From a virus: a stretch of 64,000 nucleotides of DNA. Positions 18,170 to 27,522 of this stretch are shown piece by piece (position 1 is the stretch's first letter; each line of letters opens with the position of its first letter). The stretch is taken from IMG/VR virus record IMGVR_UViG_3300046808_001241, positions 153,183-217,182 of that record, one strand, 5' to 3'. Position numbers and translations under genes: made by a program. The notes under the pieces are model-generated. The model did not search any database and was not told where the DNA came from. It was given only the letters and a program-made list of their open reading frames with translations.

Positions 18170-19072
18170 TTATAATTCGCATCCAGTCCACAAGATTCTA
18201 CTGCCAGCAGTTTGACATTGCAAATCATATACAGCAGAACTTATAACTCCGCTTCCGCCACCAAGTTGTGCATGGCCAACAGTTAGACTAGCCCATAAAA
18301 ATTGAAATGTTGCTGTCGAAAATGGTACCCCGCTAACAAGAAAAGTGCCTGACACACTTACTCCTGTTGGAGGAATTCGTGGAGTGGTGATAAATTGAAA
18401 CAAAACACTTACATAGCTGGGTGTAGAGTGTCCACGACCCAAACAAATTGTTTCATACCCTGATGTGTAATTATATGCTGGTAAATACCTCTGACACAAA
18501 GCGAGTTCAGTTCCAATAGGTCTGTGCTCAAAAACAGTAGGAACGTTTCCTTTTTCAAGCTGAGGTAATGAAAAAGTTCCTCCAACGAAACTTACTGTAA
18601 CATTTGATCCTCCTGTTAAAGTAAACGTTTCGCCTTTTGTTCTTGCTGTTCCATTTACTGTAGCAGTGGCTGTTCCGGTCCAATTTAAAACATAAGTTCC
18701 AGATTCAACGTTCAGTCCTTCTACTACCTGCTCTACTCCTCCTGCAGGAGCCGTAAAAGTAGCTATGTTCTGGGATGTCAAAAAGGATAAATTCTGACCA
18801 GAAGTAACAACTCTCCATCTATCTACCGTGTATTGATTTGCTTGAGTCGTTGTTGCTCCAGAGATGTAGCCTCTTTGATTAATAAGACCTTGAGCGTTGA
18901 TGAGTTTGTTTCTAAAGCAAAAGTTCAAGCTTGGGATTGAGCTTCTATTTTCAAGCTCACAAACAGCAACATCCAAATTCTTAAAATTATTATTAATTTT
19001 TACGAGAGAATTGCCAATACATTCTGTTCTTTCAATGTTTTGAACATATTGATCACCAGTGCAAGTAGCCAT
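18170..19072 (-). CDS. Tail fibre-like protein with shared N-terminal CIGxSL module
   Basis: A 300-residue protein. Residues 15-42 (TECIGNSLVKINNNFKNLDV) carry the docking-like module found at the start of five other proteins in this operon. The body from about residue 50 (NKLINAQGLINQRGYISGAT, then VDRWRV) and the middle beta domain with SLPQLEKGNVPTVFEHRPIG match many phage tail fibre proteins with a carbohydrate-binding-like jelly-roll. The C-terminal 90 residues are a variable beta domain that could contact the receptor. It is followed by a chaperone-like gene, as usual for receptor-binding fibres. A role in host adhesion is inferred. Confidence 0.75.
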   Translation of the reverse strand: MATCTGDQYVQNIERTECIGNSLVKINNNFKNLDVAVCELENRSSIPSLNFCFRNKLINAQGLINQRGYISGATTTQANQYTVDRWRVVTSGQNLSFLTSQNIATFTAPAGGVEQVVEGLNVESGTYVLNWTGTATATVNGTARTKGETFTLTGGSNVTVSFVGGTFSLPQLEKGNVPTVFEHRPIGTELALCQRYLPAYNYTSGYETICLGRGHSTPSYVSVLFQFITTPRIPPTGVSVSGTFLVSGVPFSTATFQFLWASLTVGHAQLGGGSGVISSAVYDLQCQTAGSRILWTGCEL

Positions 19073-19098
19073 ATCTTTAATTATTCAAAAGAACTCAA

Positions 19099-20913
19099 TT
19101 AACGACTAACTTCTTCCCAATCCATAGAAGCAAGCATTCCCGAACCATTAACAGTATCCGTAGAAGCAACTAAAGTAATTTCATATGGAGTCTTTGTTAA
19201 ATTGTTTCGTTCTAATTGGAATTTGAATAAAGCCTCTTTAAGAATATCTAAGTTTGGAGAGCCTTGGTTAGAAGCATTCAAGAAGCCACTTGCAAGGATT
19301 CTTCCTCCTGCATAGCTTGTTCCGGTTATATTATACTCAACAGCGCTGTCATCCCCAGCATCAACCCAACTTCCTCCGCTTGTAGCACCGCTAGCTTTTA
19401 TTTGCCAATTATAGTTAATGCCATTTCCTGTTCCAAGAATTGACAGAGCGGTAAGAATAACAATGGCATCTAACCTATCAGGAGTTGTTTTTAACTTAAT
19501 TGAAATAATTGGATAATACGTATTTGTTGCTGCAAATGTTCTTGGTGTAGTAATTGGAATGCTGACTGCTTGTTGCAGACCTCTTAGTTCGTAACCGCCT
19601 TCAGAAATTACTGTGGAGCAGACTTGTTTTAGAGTGCGAGAACCAGACGTTGCACCTTTATTAGTAATTTCATATCTTAAAGGTAAGGAAGCAGTTGTAA
19701 TGTATGTAGAAGCAATTAAATTTGCGTGATGGAATGAATGACAGACAACGAATTGACCATTAATAACAAGGCCACATCTTACCGTTCCGACCCCAAGCCA
19801 TTCAATATCCATCCAAAAGATTTGAGCTTTTGTAATGTCAAGCGTGAGACCAGAAGGGCCGTTTCCGTCAAGTTTGTCCCCATTCCATGCAGAAAGAGGA
19901 ACAATTGTTTCAGAGGAAGGAGAGCCATTAACAAGACTTCTTTCAACAAAGCTAATTGTTCCATCATCCAGCTGAATATAAATTCCATTATCTTGGCCAA
20001 AGTAACCAACTCTTTGTCGAAGATTGGTTGCAGAAGGAGCCATGATAAACGTGTTCATGACTTGTAAAGATTTCCCAGCTTGATAGCTAAAGACTTTTGT
20101 TGTTTCCCGGATGACAGAAGAACCAGACAAGTTACTGACTGTCATGTCAATCAATCCTTGATTTTGGTTGAATGAGGTAGAACCCCCGACTGCAGTTAAA
20201 GAAGACCAAAGATTGTTGTCTCGATACCTGTGAGAAGAATCAAACAAGGTTAGAGGACTGGATGTTCTTAGACGACCAAATGCATCAAAGGTTGGAGAGT
20301 GCGCAAAAGTAACAGGAAACCCAACAGAAGGATCAACGGTTGCAGTAATTGGATTTGTTACATTAACATTTAAAGATGACGTTGCAGAAACAACAGTTAC
20401 ATTATTATTGTTGAGATCTTTTAAAGCAATTGAGTTAAGAACATTAACTCCAGTCGTTGGATTAGTAACGGTAATAGAACCAGAGACTCCAACAGTATTA
20501 GAAATATTAACAGCAGTTACTGGAGCAACTTCAAAGACTCTTAGAGCACTCAGAGTTTTATTGACTGCTGCAAAGTTCCCAGCTTTGTCCCCAATTGTTA
20601 TGTCATCAACAGAAGATTCTAAGTCCTGAGTAAGAACCTTGAGAGCATTTCCTTCTGAACCTCCTAATTGAACGATGGTAGCTCGAATTGTATGATTGAC
20701 TCCATCTGTTAGTTCTACTGCTCCAATGTTAATATCCGAAGCACTTAAAGAGATTGAAAGATCGCTTAAGTTTGTAATATAACCAGCACGAGCAAATAAA
20801 GGTCTATTGGCATCGTTTTCAACAGGAACCCAAGAAAATGTTTCGGCCATTCCAACATTATATGAAGGAGGTTGACCAGGAGTGCCAGTAAGTTTTGGAG
20901 TAAGAGTAGCCAT
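19099..20913 (-). CDS. Virion structural protein (tail/fibre), 604 residues
   Basis: A beta-rich, Thr/Ser/Asn/Val-rich protein without cysteine clusters or catalytic motifs. The first 60 residues include GMAETFSWVPVENDANRP. Residues about 130-200 are Val/Thr/Asn repeats (VNISNTVGVSGSITVTNPTT). The C-terminal half has a jelly-roll-like section (SFHHANLIASTYITTASLPL) typical of large phage structural proteins. It belongs to the tail-fibre operon and follows a 68-residue gene by 18 nt. GATAAGTA lies 7 nt before its ATG. It is probably part of a fibre or spike shaft. Exact role unknown. Confidence 0.7.
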   Translation of the reverse strand: MATLTPKLTGTPGQPPSYNVGMAETFSWVPVENDANRPLFARAGYITNLSDLSISLSASDINIGAVELTDGVNHTIRATIVQLGGSEGNALKVLTQDLESSVDDITIGDKAGNFAAVNKTLSALRVFEVAPVTAVNISNTVGVSGSITVTNPTTGVNVLNSIALKDLNNNNVTVVSATSSLNVNVTNPITATVDPSVGFPVTFAHSPTFDAFGRLRTSSPLTLFDSSHRYRDNNLWSSLTAVGGSTSFNQNQGLIDMTVSNLSGSSVIRETTKVFSYQAGKSLQVMNTFIMAPSATNLRQRVGYFGQDNGIYIQLDDGTISFVERSLVNGSPSSETIVPLSAWNGDKLDGNGPSGLTLDITKAQIFWMDIEWLGVGTVRCGLVINGQFVVCHSFHHANLIASTYITTASLPLRYEITNKGATSGSRTLKQVCSTVISEGGYELRGLQQAVSIPITTPRTFAATNTYYPIISIKLKTTPDRLDAIVILTALSILGTGNGINYNWQIKASGATSGGSWVDAGDDSAVEYNITGTSYAGGRILASGFLNASNQGSPNLDILKEALFKFQLERNNLTKTPYEITLVASTDTVNGSGMLASMDWEEVSR

Positions 20914-20930
20914 TTAGGCTTACTTATCGC

Positions 20931-21137
20931 TTAAACTTCTTTTGCCCAACTGCGCGGAGTCATTTCAAATCCAAGATCTTTAATGGTTTTGTTGGTATTT
21001 CCGCTCAATTCAATTTGATATGTTTCAACTGGAGCTTGGCAAGTGTTTGCAGCAGTTTCGTCAGTATAGACATTGCAAATAGCAAAGTCAAAACCTTTTT
21101 CAGGATCAATATTAATTATGTCGATTCGATGTAGCAT
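20931..21137 (-). CDS. Small hypothetical protein in the tail-fibre operon
   Basis: A 68-residue protein with a mixed beta pattern (MLHRIDIINIDPEKGFDFAI). An ACTAAATA octamer sits exactly 5 nt before its ATG, which supports it as a genuine late gene. Function unknown. It could be a fibre-attachment or capping peptide. Confidence 0.6.
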   Translation of the reverse strand: MLHRIDIINIDPEKGFDFAICNVYTDETAANTCQAPVETYQIELSGNTNKTIKDLGFEMTPRSWAKEV

Positions 21138-21142
21138 AATGT

Positions 21143-21150
21143 TATTTAGT
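21143..21150 (-). promoter_or_regulatory. Late promoter octamer ACTAAATA, 5 nt before the start codon
   Basis: Minus-strand ACTAAATA, five bases, then ATG at 21137. T4 geometry puts transcription start on the A of the ATG. Confidence 0.55.
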
Positions 21151-21152
21151 AT

Positions 21153-22529
21153 TTAAAATTTATTATTAAACGGAGAAGTAACAAAATTCATATCAAGAGA
21201 AACCGTGTCATATGTATTTGTTGGATCGTAGATGCGGGCGGTTGTGCTGTCATGTGGAACGCAAAATACTTTTCCGTTTTGCATGAGTACTGCACCAAAT
21301 CCTGACCCTCCTCCAGTAAAAACTGCACTTGAAGTGATTAAAGTATCCGATACAGGATCGTATATCTTGGCATTTGTTGTAGATGCGTAGGATAAAGGTG
21401 GAATGAACACTTTTCCATTAGGAAGAATAACTCCACCAGCAGCAAACAAACCTCCTGGATATGTTCCGCTTGGTACAGTAGTTGTATCCGTTATAGGATC
21501 ATAAATCCTAGCAGTAGTGTTAGAAGCAGGAACGCAAAAAACTTTTCCGTTAGGTAATAGAACTGCTCCTAGAGAAGAACTGCTTGATGCAAATGTTCCG
21601 CTTGGAGTAGTTAAGGTGTCTGTAACAGGATCATAAATTCTTGCAGTAGGACCATCTTCAGGATTGCAAAATACTCTACCGTCTGAAAGAAGTACTGCTC
21701 CCGAAAAAGAATATGCTGGAAACGTTCCACCCGCAATAGTTGATGAATTTGTTGACGGATTATAAATTACAGATGGTCCAGAAGTACCCATGTGTCTTAG
21801 ACAATAAACTCTACCGTCTGGAAGTAATACTCCTCCATAATAATTATCAGGAAAACTTCCACCAGCAATACTTACGGTATCTGTAGTGGGATTGTATATT
21901 CTAGGACTATTACCTTGATTTGGGATACAAAATACTCTTCCATCTGGAAGCAAAACTCCCCCATTCGAAAAATAACCTCCTGGATACGTTCCGTTCGGAA
22001 CGGTTGTAGTATTGGTTATTGGATCATATATTCTAGCTGTAGTGCTAAAGCAAGGAACACAAAACACTCTTCCGTCTCGCATTAGAACTCCTCCAATAAA
22101 AGCGGACCCACCCGGAAAGGTCCCATTTGGAGTAGTCAATCGATCCCCAACAATCACATCGTTATTCCTAATAGTATCTAACAAGGCAGCTCTATAATTG
22201 ACCCATCCAGACCCAATTTGATTATTTGTAGCGCTTGTTTGAGGAGTTGAGTTCCAAGTTGGAAATGGTCTTGCTCCTCCCCATTGCGTCCCATTGAATG
22301 TCATCATCTGACCAGAAGAAGCTCCAGAAACGCTAACAACTGCTGATAAGACTTTTGAAGTGCTTTGATAAGTCAAATCAATATTAGCAGAATCAACAAT
22401 ATTTAAACTTCCTCCAGTAGCAGATAAGCTTAAAAGGTTTGCAGAAAGTGTTTGGAAAGCTCCATTGAGATATTCAAGAGAGTCCCCAATACATTGATCT
22501 TCAGAAATTGGAATGCCAGCGAGTGTCAT
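21153..22529 (-). CDS. Seven-repeat beta-propeller adhesin, paralog 1
   Basis: A 458-residue protein. Residues 1-35 hold the shared module (GIPISEDQCIGDSLEYLNGA). A short beta segment follows (IDLTYQSTSKVLSA), then seven repeats of about 46 residues. Each is built as GGVLLPDGRVFCIP plus TARIYDPxTDT, a Kelch-like propeller pattern. The conserved end TARIYDPTNTYDTVSLD closes the ring. Two near-copies follow immediately downstream. In the middle blades the Asp/Gly turn residues are kept while surface positions vary. Host-surface binding on the tail is inferred; an enzymatic role is not indicated. Confidence 0.8.
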   Translation of the reverse strand: MTLAGIPISEDQCIGDSLEYLNGAFQTLSANLLSLSATGGSLNIVDSANIDLTYQSTSKVLSAVVSVSGASSGQMMTFNGTQWGGARPFPTWNSTPQTSATNNQIGSGWVNYRAALLDTIRNNDVIVGDRLTTPNGTFPGGSAFIGGVLMRDGRVFCVPCFSTTARIYDPITNTTTVPNGTYPGGYFSNGGVLLPDGRVFCIPNQGNSPRIYNPTTDTVSIAGGSFPDNYYGGVLLPDGRVYCLRHMGTSGPSVIYNPSTNSSTIAGGTFPAYSFSGAVLLSDGRVFCNPEDGPTARIYDPVTDTLTTPSGTFASSSSSLGAVLLPNGKVFCVPASNTTARIYDPITDTTTVPSGTYPGGLFAAGGVILPNGKVFIPPLSYASTTNAKIYDPVSDTLITSSAVFTGGGSGFGAVLMQNGKVFCVPHDSTTARIYDPTNTYDTVSLDMNFVTSPFNNKF

Positions 22530-22534
22530 GTTAG

Positions 22535-22542
22535 TATTTATG
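22535..22542 (-). promoter_or_regulatory. Late promoter octamer CATAAATA, 5 nt before the start codon
   Basis: The octamer includes the TAA stop of the upstream gene and is followed by five bases and the ATG at 22529, so stop, promoter and start are packed into 16 nt. Confidence 0.6.
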
Positions 22543-23917
22543 AGCCAAAGTTTACATATGGACTAGTAACAAAATTCATATCAAGAGAAACTGATTGATA
22601 CGTCGAAGTTGGATCGTAAATTCTTGCTGTAGTACCGTTGTGCACAAACACTTTTCCGTTTTGCATTAAAGTTAATCCACCATATGATACAGAGCTCATT
22701 CCTATATCTACTGAGCGACTCGTATCTGTCAATGGATCGTAAATGTGAGCGCCACCACCAAATCCAACTATTAATACTTTTCCGTTTGGAAGAACACAGG
22801 CATCTCCAGAACCAAAATTAGAGCCCCCACTTGGTGTAGATACTGTATTGGTTATTGGATCATATATTCTTGCTGGAGCTGGGCTTGTATCACTCGCTGT
22901 AGTATAACTAGTGCAAAAAACTTTTCCGTTTGGAAGTAAAACCACCTTTGACGTAAATTGAGGCAGCCCTCCAACGGTTGTAGTCGTTAATGTAGTGACA
23001 GGGTCATATATTCTTGCTGTACCGTCACCTGCAAAAATAGGCACAAATATTTTTCCGTCAGGAAGAAGTGTAGCTGATTGAGCATATGCTCCTCCGGAAA
23101 CGTAGGCATAAATTGGCGTAGCAGGCACGAAAACAGTTCCTGTAACAGGATCCCAAATATGTGCATAGCCACTATAACCCGGAATAGTAAATATTTTTCC
23201 ACTAGGTAAAACTATAGCAACTACTCCTTGACTCGTTAACCCAGACCAAGATCCAGAATTTGTAACTGTTTCGGTTACATAATCCCAAATAGCTGCTTGA
23301 GGAGCTGTATGTGGATTTACAAATACTCTTCCGTCTGGAAGCAAACAAGCTCCAATATATTCCGGACCTCCAAACGTTCCACCTGGAACTGTAATGGCAT
23401 TTGTAGAAGGATTATAAATACGAGCTGTAGTTGTATTTACTGGAGGTAAAAATACTCTTCCGTCTTTAAGTAGAATTCCTCTAGACCATAATCCATTTAT
23501 TGTTCCGCTTGGAGTAGTCAATCTATCCCCAACAATGTCCCTATTATTCCTAATAACATCAGTCAGAGCTCTTTGATAATTTAAAAATCCGCTATTGCCA
23601 ATTTGGTTATTAACAGCGCTTGTTTGAGGAGTTGAGTTCCATGTCGGAAATGATCTTGCTCCAACAAATGCTGACAAAGTGCTGCTATAAGTCATTCTTT
23701 GACCGTCTTGAGCAGTCAGTGCTAAAGTTGCTGTCAAGGTCTTTGTTGAAGAATTATAATCCAAATCAATAGTTGAAGAATCTTTGGCAGACAACGCATT
23801 AAAGCTTGCAGAAACGCTATAAACGTTTGTAGAAAGAGTTTGAAAAGCGCTATTAATATATTGAAGAGAATCGCTTATGCACTGATCTTCTGAAATTGGA
23901 ATGCCATTAAGAACCAT
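22538..23917 (-). CDS. Seven-repeat beta-propeller adhesin, paralog 2
   Basis: A 459-residue paralog of its neighbours. The N-terminal module reads GIPISEDQCISDSLQYINSA, with the usual Gly of CIGDSL replaced by Ser. The linker IDLDYNSSTKTLTATL is shared. The seven blades are more diverged than in the other two copies: VLLPNGKVFCTS, ACLLPDGRVFVNP and IVLPSGKIFTIP. The end TARIYDPTSTYQSVSLDMNF is conserved. Divergence concentrated in the blades with conserved ends fits receptor-driven change of a tail adhesin. Confidence 0.8.
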   Translation of the reverse strand: MVLNGIPISEDQCISDSLQYINSAFQTLSTNVYSVSASFNALSAKDSSTIDLDYNSSTKTLTATLALTAQDGQRMTYSSTLSAFVGARSFPTWNSTPQTSAVNNQIGNSGFLNYQRALTDVIRNNRDIVGDRLTTPSGTINGLWSRGILLKDGRVFLPPVNTTTARIYNPSTNAITVPGGTFGGPEYIGACLLPDGRVFVNPHTAPQAAIWDYVTETVTNSGSWSGLTSQGVVAIVLPSGKIFTIPGYSGYAHIWDPVTGTVFVPATPIYAYVSGGAYAQSATLLPDGKIFVPIFAGDGTARIYDPVTTLTTTTVGGLPQFTSKVVLLPNGKVFCTSYTTASDTSPAPARIYDPITNTVSTPSGGSNFGSGDACVLPNGKVLIVGFGGGAHIYDPLTDTSRSVDIGMSSVSYGGLTLMQNGKVFVHNGTTARIYDPTSTYQSVSLDMNFVTSPYVNFGS

Positions 23918-23921
23918 AATG

Positions 23922-25310
23922 TTAGTATTTATTTACGAATGGGCTTGTTACAAAATTCGTATCAAGAGTAATTGGTTGATAAGAATCTGTTGGATCATAG
24001 ATGCGGGCGGTTGTGCTGTCGCAAGGCACTAAAAACACTTTTCCGTTAGGAAGGAGAACACCTCCAAAAAAAGGAAAACCAAGAGGATAATTCCCACTCG
24101 GCGTAGTCAATGTATCGGTAACAGGATCATATATTTTCGCTGTTGTGTTATTATTATTCGGAATACAAAATACTTTTCCGTTTGGAAGAAGAACTCCTCC
24201 AAAAAAAGATCCAGAATACGTTCCAGCAGGTATTGTCAATGTGTCTGTTACTGGATCATAAATACGAGCGGTTGTAGAGGTATTTGGAACACAAAATACT
24301 TTTCCGTTTGGAAGAAGAACGCCTCCTGCAAAAGCTCCTGCTGTAGGATACGTTCCTGTAGGGGTCGTTAATGTGTCTGTTGCTGGATTGTAAATACGAG
24401 CAGTTGCAGAGTTGTGTGGAACAGAAAAAACTCTACCGTCACCAAGAAGAACGCCTCCTATAAAAGCAAAAGTTCCTGTAGGATATGTTACTGTAGGGAT
24501 CGTTAATGTGTCTGTTGCTGGATTGTAAATACGGGCAGTTGTGGATTGATTAGCTGGAAGACAAAATACTCTACCGTCACCAAGAAGAACACCACCCCTA
24601 AAGGCTCCACCTCCAGGATATGATCCTGTTGGAGTTGATACAGTATTTGTTATTGGATCATAAATACGAGCGGTAGTGCTATAATATGGTACACAAAAAA
24701 CTTTTCCGTTTGGAAGAAGAACGCCTCCTGCAAAGGCATAATTTCCAGGATATGATCCTAATGGAGTTGATACAGTATCTGTTATTGGATCATAAATGCG
24801 AGCGGTTGTAGAGTTGCTCGGTACACAAAATACTTTTCCGTCTGGAAGAATAACTCCTCCTTCAAACGCCTCGCTTCCCGTGTAAGTCCCATTTGGAGTA
24901 GTCAACCTATCTCCACTAATGTCCCTATTATTCCTAATAACATCAGTAAGTGCTCTTTGCCAGTTTGCAAAGCCATTAATAGATGTTCCACTTAATTGCA
25001 AATTTTGAGCACTTGTTGCGGGAGTCGAGTTCCATGTTGGAAAAGGTCTTTGATCAACCCACTTTTGCTGGACTGCATCATAAGTCAAAGTTTCACCAGC
25101 AGAAGCAGGTACAGAAATTGTTGCAGAAAGAACTTTCGATGAGCTGTTATAAAATAGAGCAACTTGGTCATTGCTTAGCACATTTAAATTTGCAGCTCCT
25201 AATGAAATTCCTTTAACATTTGCCGAGAGGGACAAAAAAGCATTGTTGATTGTGTCTAATGAATCTCCAATACAATCATTTTCGGAGATAGGAATGCCGG
25301 ACAAAACCAT
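23922..25310 (-). CDS. Seven-repeat beta-propeller adhesin, paralog 3
   Basis: A 462-residue protein with the N-terminal module GIPISENDCIGDSLDTINNA and the linker VALFYNSSSKVLSATISV. It has seven very regular repeats (GGVLLPNGKVFCVPxxSTTARIYDP type). Repeats 3 and 4 (GGVLLGDGRVF) are almost identical at the DNA level, which suggests recent blade duplication or gene conversion. The C-terminal end matches the other two paralogs (ARIYDPTDSYQPITLD). It is the first of the tandem trio in transcription order. Confidence 0.82.
   Translation of the reverse strand: MVLSGIPISENDCIGDSLDTINNAFLSLSANVKGISLGAANLNVLSNDQVALFYNSSSKVLSATISVPASAGETLTYDAVQQKWVDQRPFPTWNSTPATSAQNLQLSGTSINGFANWQRALTDVIRNNRDISGDRLTTPNGTYTGSEAFEGGVILPDGKVFCVPSNSTTARIYDPITDTVSTPLGSYPGNYAFAGGVLLPNGKVFCVPYYSTTARIYDPITNTVSTPTGSYPGGGAFRGGVLLGDGRVFCLPANQSTTARIYNPATDTLTIPTVTYPTGTFAFIGGVLLGDGRVFSVPHNSATARIYNPATDTLTTPTGTYPTAGAFAGGVLLPNGKVFCVPNTSTTARIYDPVTDTLTIPAGTYSGSFFGGVLLPNGKVFCIPNNNNTTAKIYDPVTDTLTTPSGNYPLGFPFFGGVLLPNGKVFLVPCDSTTARIYDPTDSYQPITLDTNFVTSPFVNKY
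23926..23933 (-). promoter_or_regulatory. Late promoter octamer AATAAATA
   Basis: It lies 8 nt before the ATG at 23917 and just upstream (promoter side) of that gene; the previous gene's stop is embedded next to it. Confidence 0.5.
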
Positions 25311-25315
25311 GTGTA

Positions 25316-25323
25316 TATTTATT
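25316..25323 (-). promoter_or_regulatory. Late promoter octamer AATAAATA, 5 nt before the start codon
   Basis: It contains the upstream gene's TAA stop; five bases later comes the ATG at 25310. Confidence 0.6.
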
Positions 25324-27307
25324 GGTTAAAATCCGTTTTCCAACCAAGTACATGAATTGGAATTAACATTTCGTCATTTGTTGCAGCTAGTGAACCTTCT
25401 GCTAAACTATTTCCTGGACGCTTAACAAAGAATCTTACTATTTGACCTTCTTTGTTTCCTTTAAAATCTGTAGAAAGAGATGCAAAAGTTGTATAATTTA
25501 TAATTCCATACTGAGCTGGATAAGCCGAAACTCTAACAACTTCGGTATTTGCAAAATCAAAATTATAATCAGTTCCTTGAGAAACTAATTTACCACCAAA
25601 ATCCCATGAAACACTAGAAAGAGGAACTGTAGAAATACCACCTTCAACATCGCTGATCATTGCAAGATTGTATCTAAAATTGTTATTAACTTTTGAGAAA
25701 TTACCTCCAACAAGAACTGAATTTTGATACTTCGTCAATGAACTATTGATTAAAGAAGGACCGTTCTGAATAGTTGGCTTCCAGTAAACATATTCCCCAG
25801 TTGATGTATCAGAAGTAAAGCTAGTCTTTTTAACAGAGCAGAGATAACTTTGGTGCTCGTCATTAATTCTTGTGAATCTTCCGTAGCAATAGATTTCAGA
25901 ATTCGTGTCTTGATCTTGAGTTACGAAAGAAGTTACAGGACCATTAAACTTTGGTTTCCAAACTGGTTGAATTAACAATGAATTAGTTTGAATCTTATAA
26001 GAGACTGCATTGTAGTAAACTGTCTGTGCTCCATTATCCCTTGGATTTGAGTTAAATTCAGAATCTGTAAAGCATCTGGAAAATTCACCACCAACATAAA
26101 GATAGATTGAACCACCATCAGACGTTGTATCATCCACAGTTAGAGTGTAAACTGGACCATTAATAATTGGCTTCCAAGCAGCAAGTCTAACACCATTTTC
26201 GTCAATACAGCAAAGATTTTGACATGTTAGTGTTGTATTGGTGTTAATTTTAAACTGACCTCCGACAAAAATCTTTGTTCCAGAGTATGCAATAGAATTG
26301 ATCGTACAAGGACCAGAGAAAATTGAAGAAATGTCAGATAACGAAGCTATTGGGTTTGATACAACAGTTGTTAAATCAATTCTGAATAACCCATTGGAAG
26401 TTAATCTAAGTCCAGAAACAACAGAAGCACTTTGTGTTCCATAGTTAACATAGTCAAAAGCTCCTCCAACAAACAAGTAATTTCCAATAATTTGTACAGA
26501 GTTTACAGAGCCGTTAACATAAAATGGATAAGAGACTCCTGTGCTCTTATTATAGAGACAAAGACCTCTTCCTTTAAAGCCTCCTTGGAATGAACCGCCA
26601 ACGATTAAGAAAGTAGAATTAGAAGCAATTGTATCAACAGAACCCAGAGGACCTAAGTCACCTCCAGTTGAGAATGGATTAGAAATATACGAACCAGTAG
26701 CTGATAAAAGAGGCTCCACTGCTCCAGCACTCAAGCTGATGACGCCAAATTTTCTTGAAACCGTTCCTCCAATTTCTAAAAATTCCCCACCAACATAAAG
26801 ATCTGTTCCATCAACAAGTAAACTATTAACTGTATTATCAAACCAGATTGGACCTCTGGAAGAAACGGAAGAAGCACTATTCAAAGCATAGACTGTCATT
26901 CCATCAACTCCGGAAGCAGTCCACAGAAGGGTTACTTGAGGAATTCGATCGGTCAAGCAAATTGTAGAAAATGTTGCAAGAGGCTTTGGATCGGATGTTG
27001 AACTAACATATGGGAACGTCGTAACTTTTACAGAAGTTCCGTCAAGAAGAGAAATTGTAGAAGGAGAAGCAATAGAGGTTGATTCAAAATCCGTTTGCCA
27101 AGTAAAAGAATTCTTAGTAGAGATTTGAACTTCGTGTCTTTGTTGTTCCGTAATAGACTCTTCGATCATCGTTCCCAATCCAGCAATAACAGAAGGAACT
27201 TCACACAAGCCTTGATCAAGAGCAGAAAAATTAGTATTAAATGTTACTAAAGAATCTCCAATGCATTGATTGGCTCCAACTTGTTGTGTAAAATTACAAA
27301 CTGACAT
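25319..27307 (-). CDS. Large beta-propeller tail protein with VGGxF repeats
   Basis: A 662-residue protein. The N-terminal module is ANQCIGDSLVTFNTNFSALD. From about residue 150 to 560 there are seven repeats with the core VGGEF/VGGSF/VGGAF/VGGQF/VGGEF/CYGRF/VGGNF, spaced 50-70 residues, each followed by a short 'ISL...G' or 'L...G' strand. This pattern resembles delta-60-type propeller repeats. The last 90 residues (VSWDFGGKLVSQGTDYNFDF) form a separate beta domain. A tail-attached adhesin or fibre head is inferred, sharing its docking module with the three smaller propellers downstream. Confidence 0.78.
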   Translation of the reverse strand: MSVCNFTQQVGANQCIGDSLVTFNTNFSALDQGLCEVPSVIAGLGTMIEESITEQQRHEVQISTKNSFTWQTDFESTSIASPSTISLLDGTSVKVTTFPYVSSTSDPKPLATFSTICLTDRIPQVTLLWTASGVDGMTVYALNSASSVSSRGPIWFDNTVNSLLVDGTDLYVGGEFLEIGGTVSRKFGVISLSAGAVEPLLSATGSYISNPFSTGGDLGPLGSVDTIASNSTFLIVGGSFQGGFKGRGLCLYNKSTGVSYPFYVNGSVNSVQIIGNYLFVGGAFDYVNYGTQSASVVSGLRLTSNGLFRIDLTTVVSNPIASLSDISSIFSGPCTINSIAYSGTKIFVGGQFKINTNTTLTCQNLCCIDENGVRLAAWKPIINGPVYTLTVDDTTSDGGSIYLYVGGEFSRCFTDSEFNSNPRDNGAQTVYYNAVSYKIQTNSLLIQPVWKPKFNGPVTSFVTQDQDTNSEIYCYGRFTRINDEHQSYLCSVKKTSFTSDTSTGEYVYWKPTIQNGPSLINSSLTKYQNSVLVGGNFSKVNNNFRYNLAMISDVEGGISTVPLSSVSWDFGGKLVSQGTDYNFDFANTEVVRVSAYPAQYGIINYTTFASLSTDFKGNKEGQIVRFFVKRPGNSLAEGSLAATNDEMLIPIHVLGWKTDFNQ

Positions 27308-27312
27308 GATGT

Positions 27313-27320
27313 TATTTATT
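27313..27320 (-). promoter_or_regulatory. Late promoter octamer AATAAATA, 5 nt before the start codon
   Basis: Same arrangement: it overlaps the previous stop codon, and the ATG at 27307 follows after five bases. Confidence 0.6.
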
Positions 27321-27522
27321 CAACCACTTCTACAACAGAAGCAGGAATCCCTACAAACAACCCACCATATACTGGAAAGTTTGCATTATAGTAAGTGTCT
27401 CCGTCTTGTAAAAAAGTGGCTTTAACTTCTCCAGCTTCTCCGTTTAATGCATCACTAATGTCATCCCATTTTGCGCCAAATTCTGAGACCAGTCCCGTTT
27501 TTTTTATTTTAATTTTAGACAT
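27316..27522 (-). CDS. Small hypothetical protein in the tail-fibre operon
   Basis: A 68-residue protein starting MSKIKIKKTGLVSEFGAKW. It overlaps the preceding gene by 8 nt and ends in a late octamer. The middle contains a Gly/Asp turn-rich stretch. Function unknown. Confidence 0.6.
   Translation of the reverse strand: MSKIKIKKTGLVSEFGAKWDDISDALNGEAGEVKATFLQDGDTYYNANFPVYGGLFVGIPASVVEVVE

Noticed and set aside
21153-25310. CRISPR-like or diversity-generating repeats
   Set aside because: The repeats are in-frame protein blades, not spacer-separated short repeats, and no reverse transcriptase or template repeat is visible in the window.
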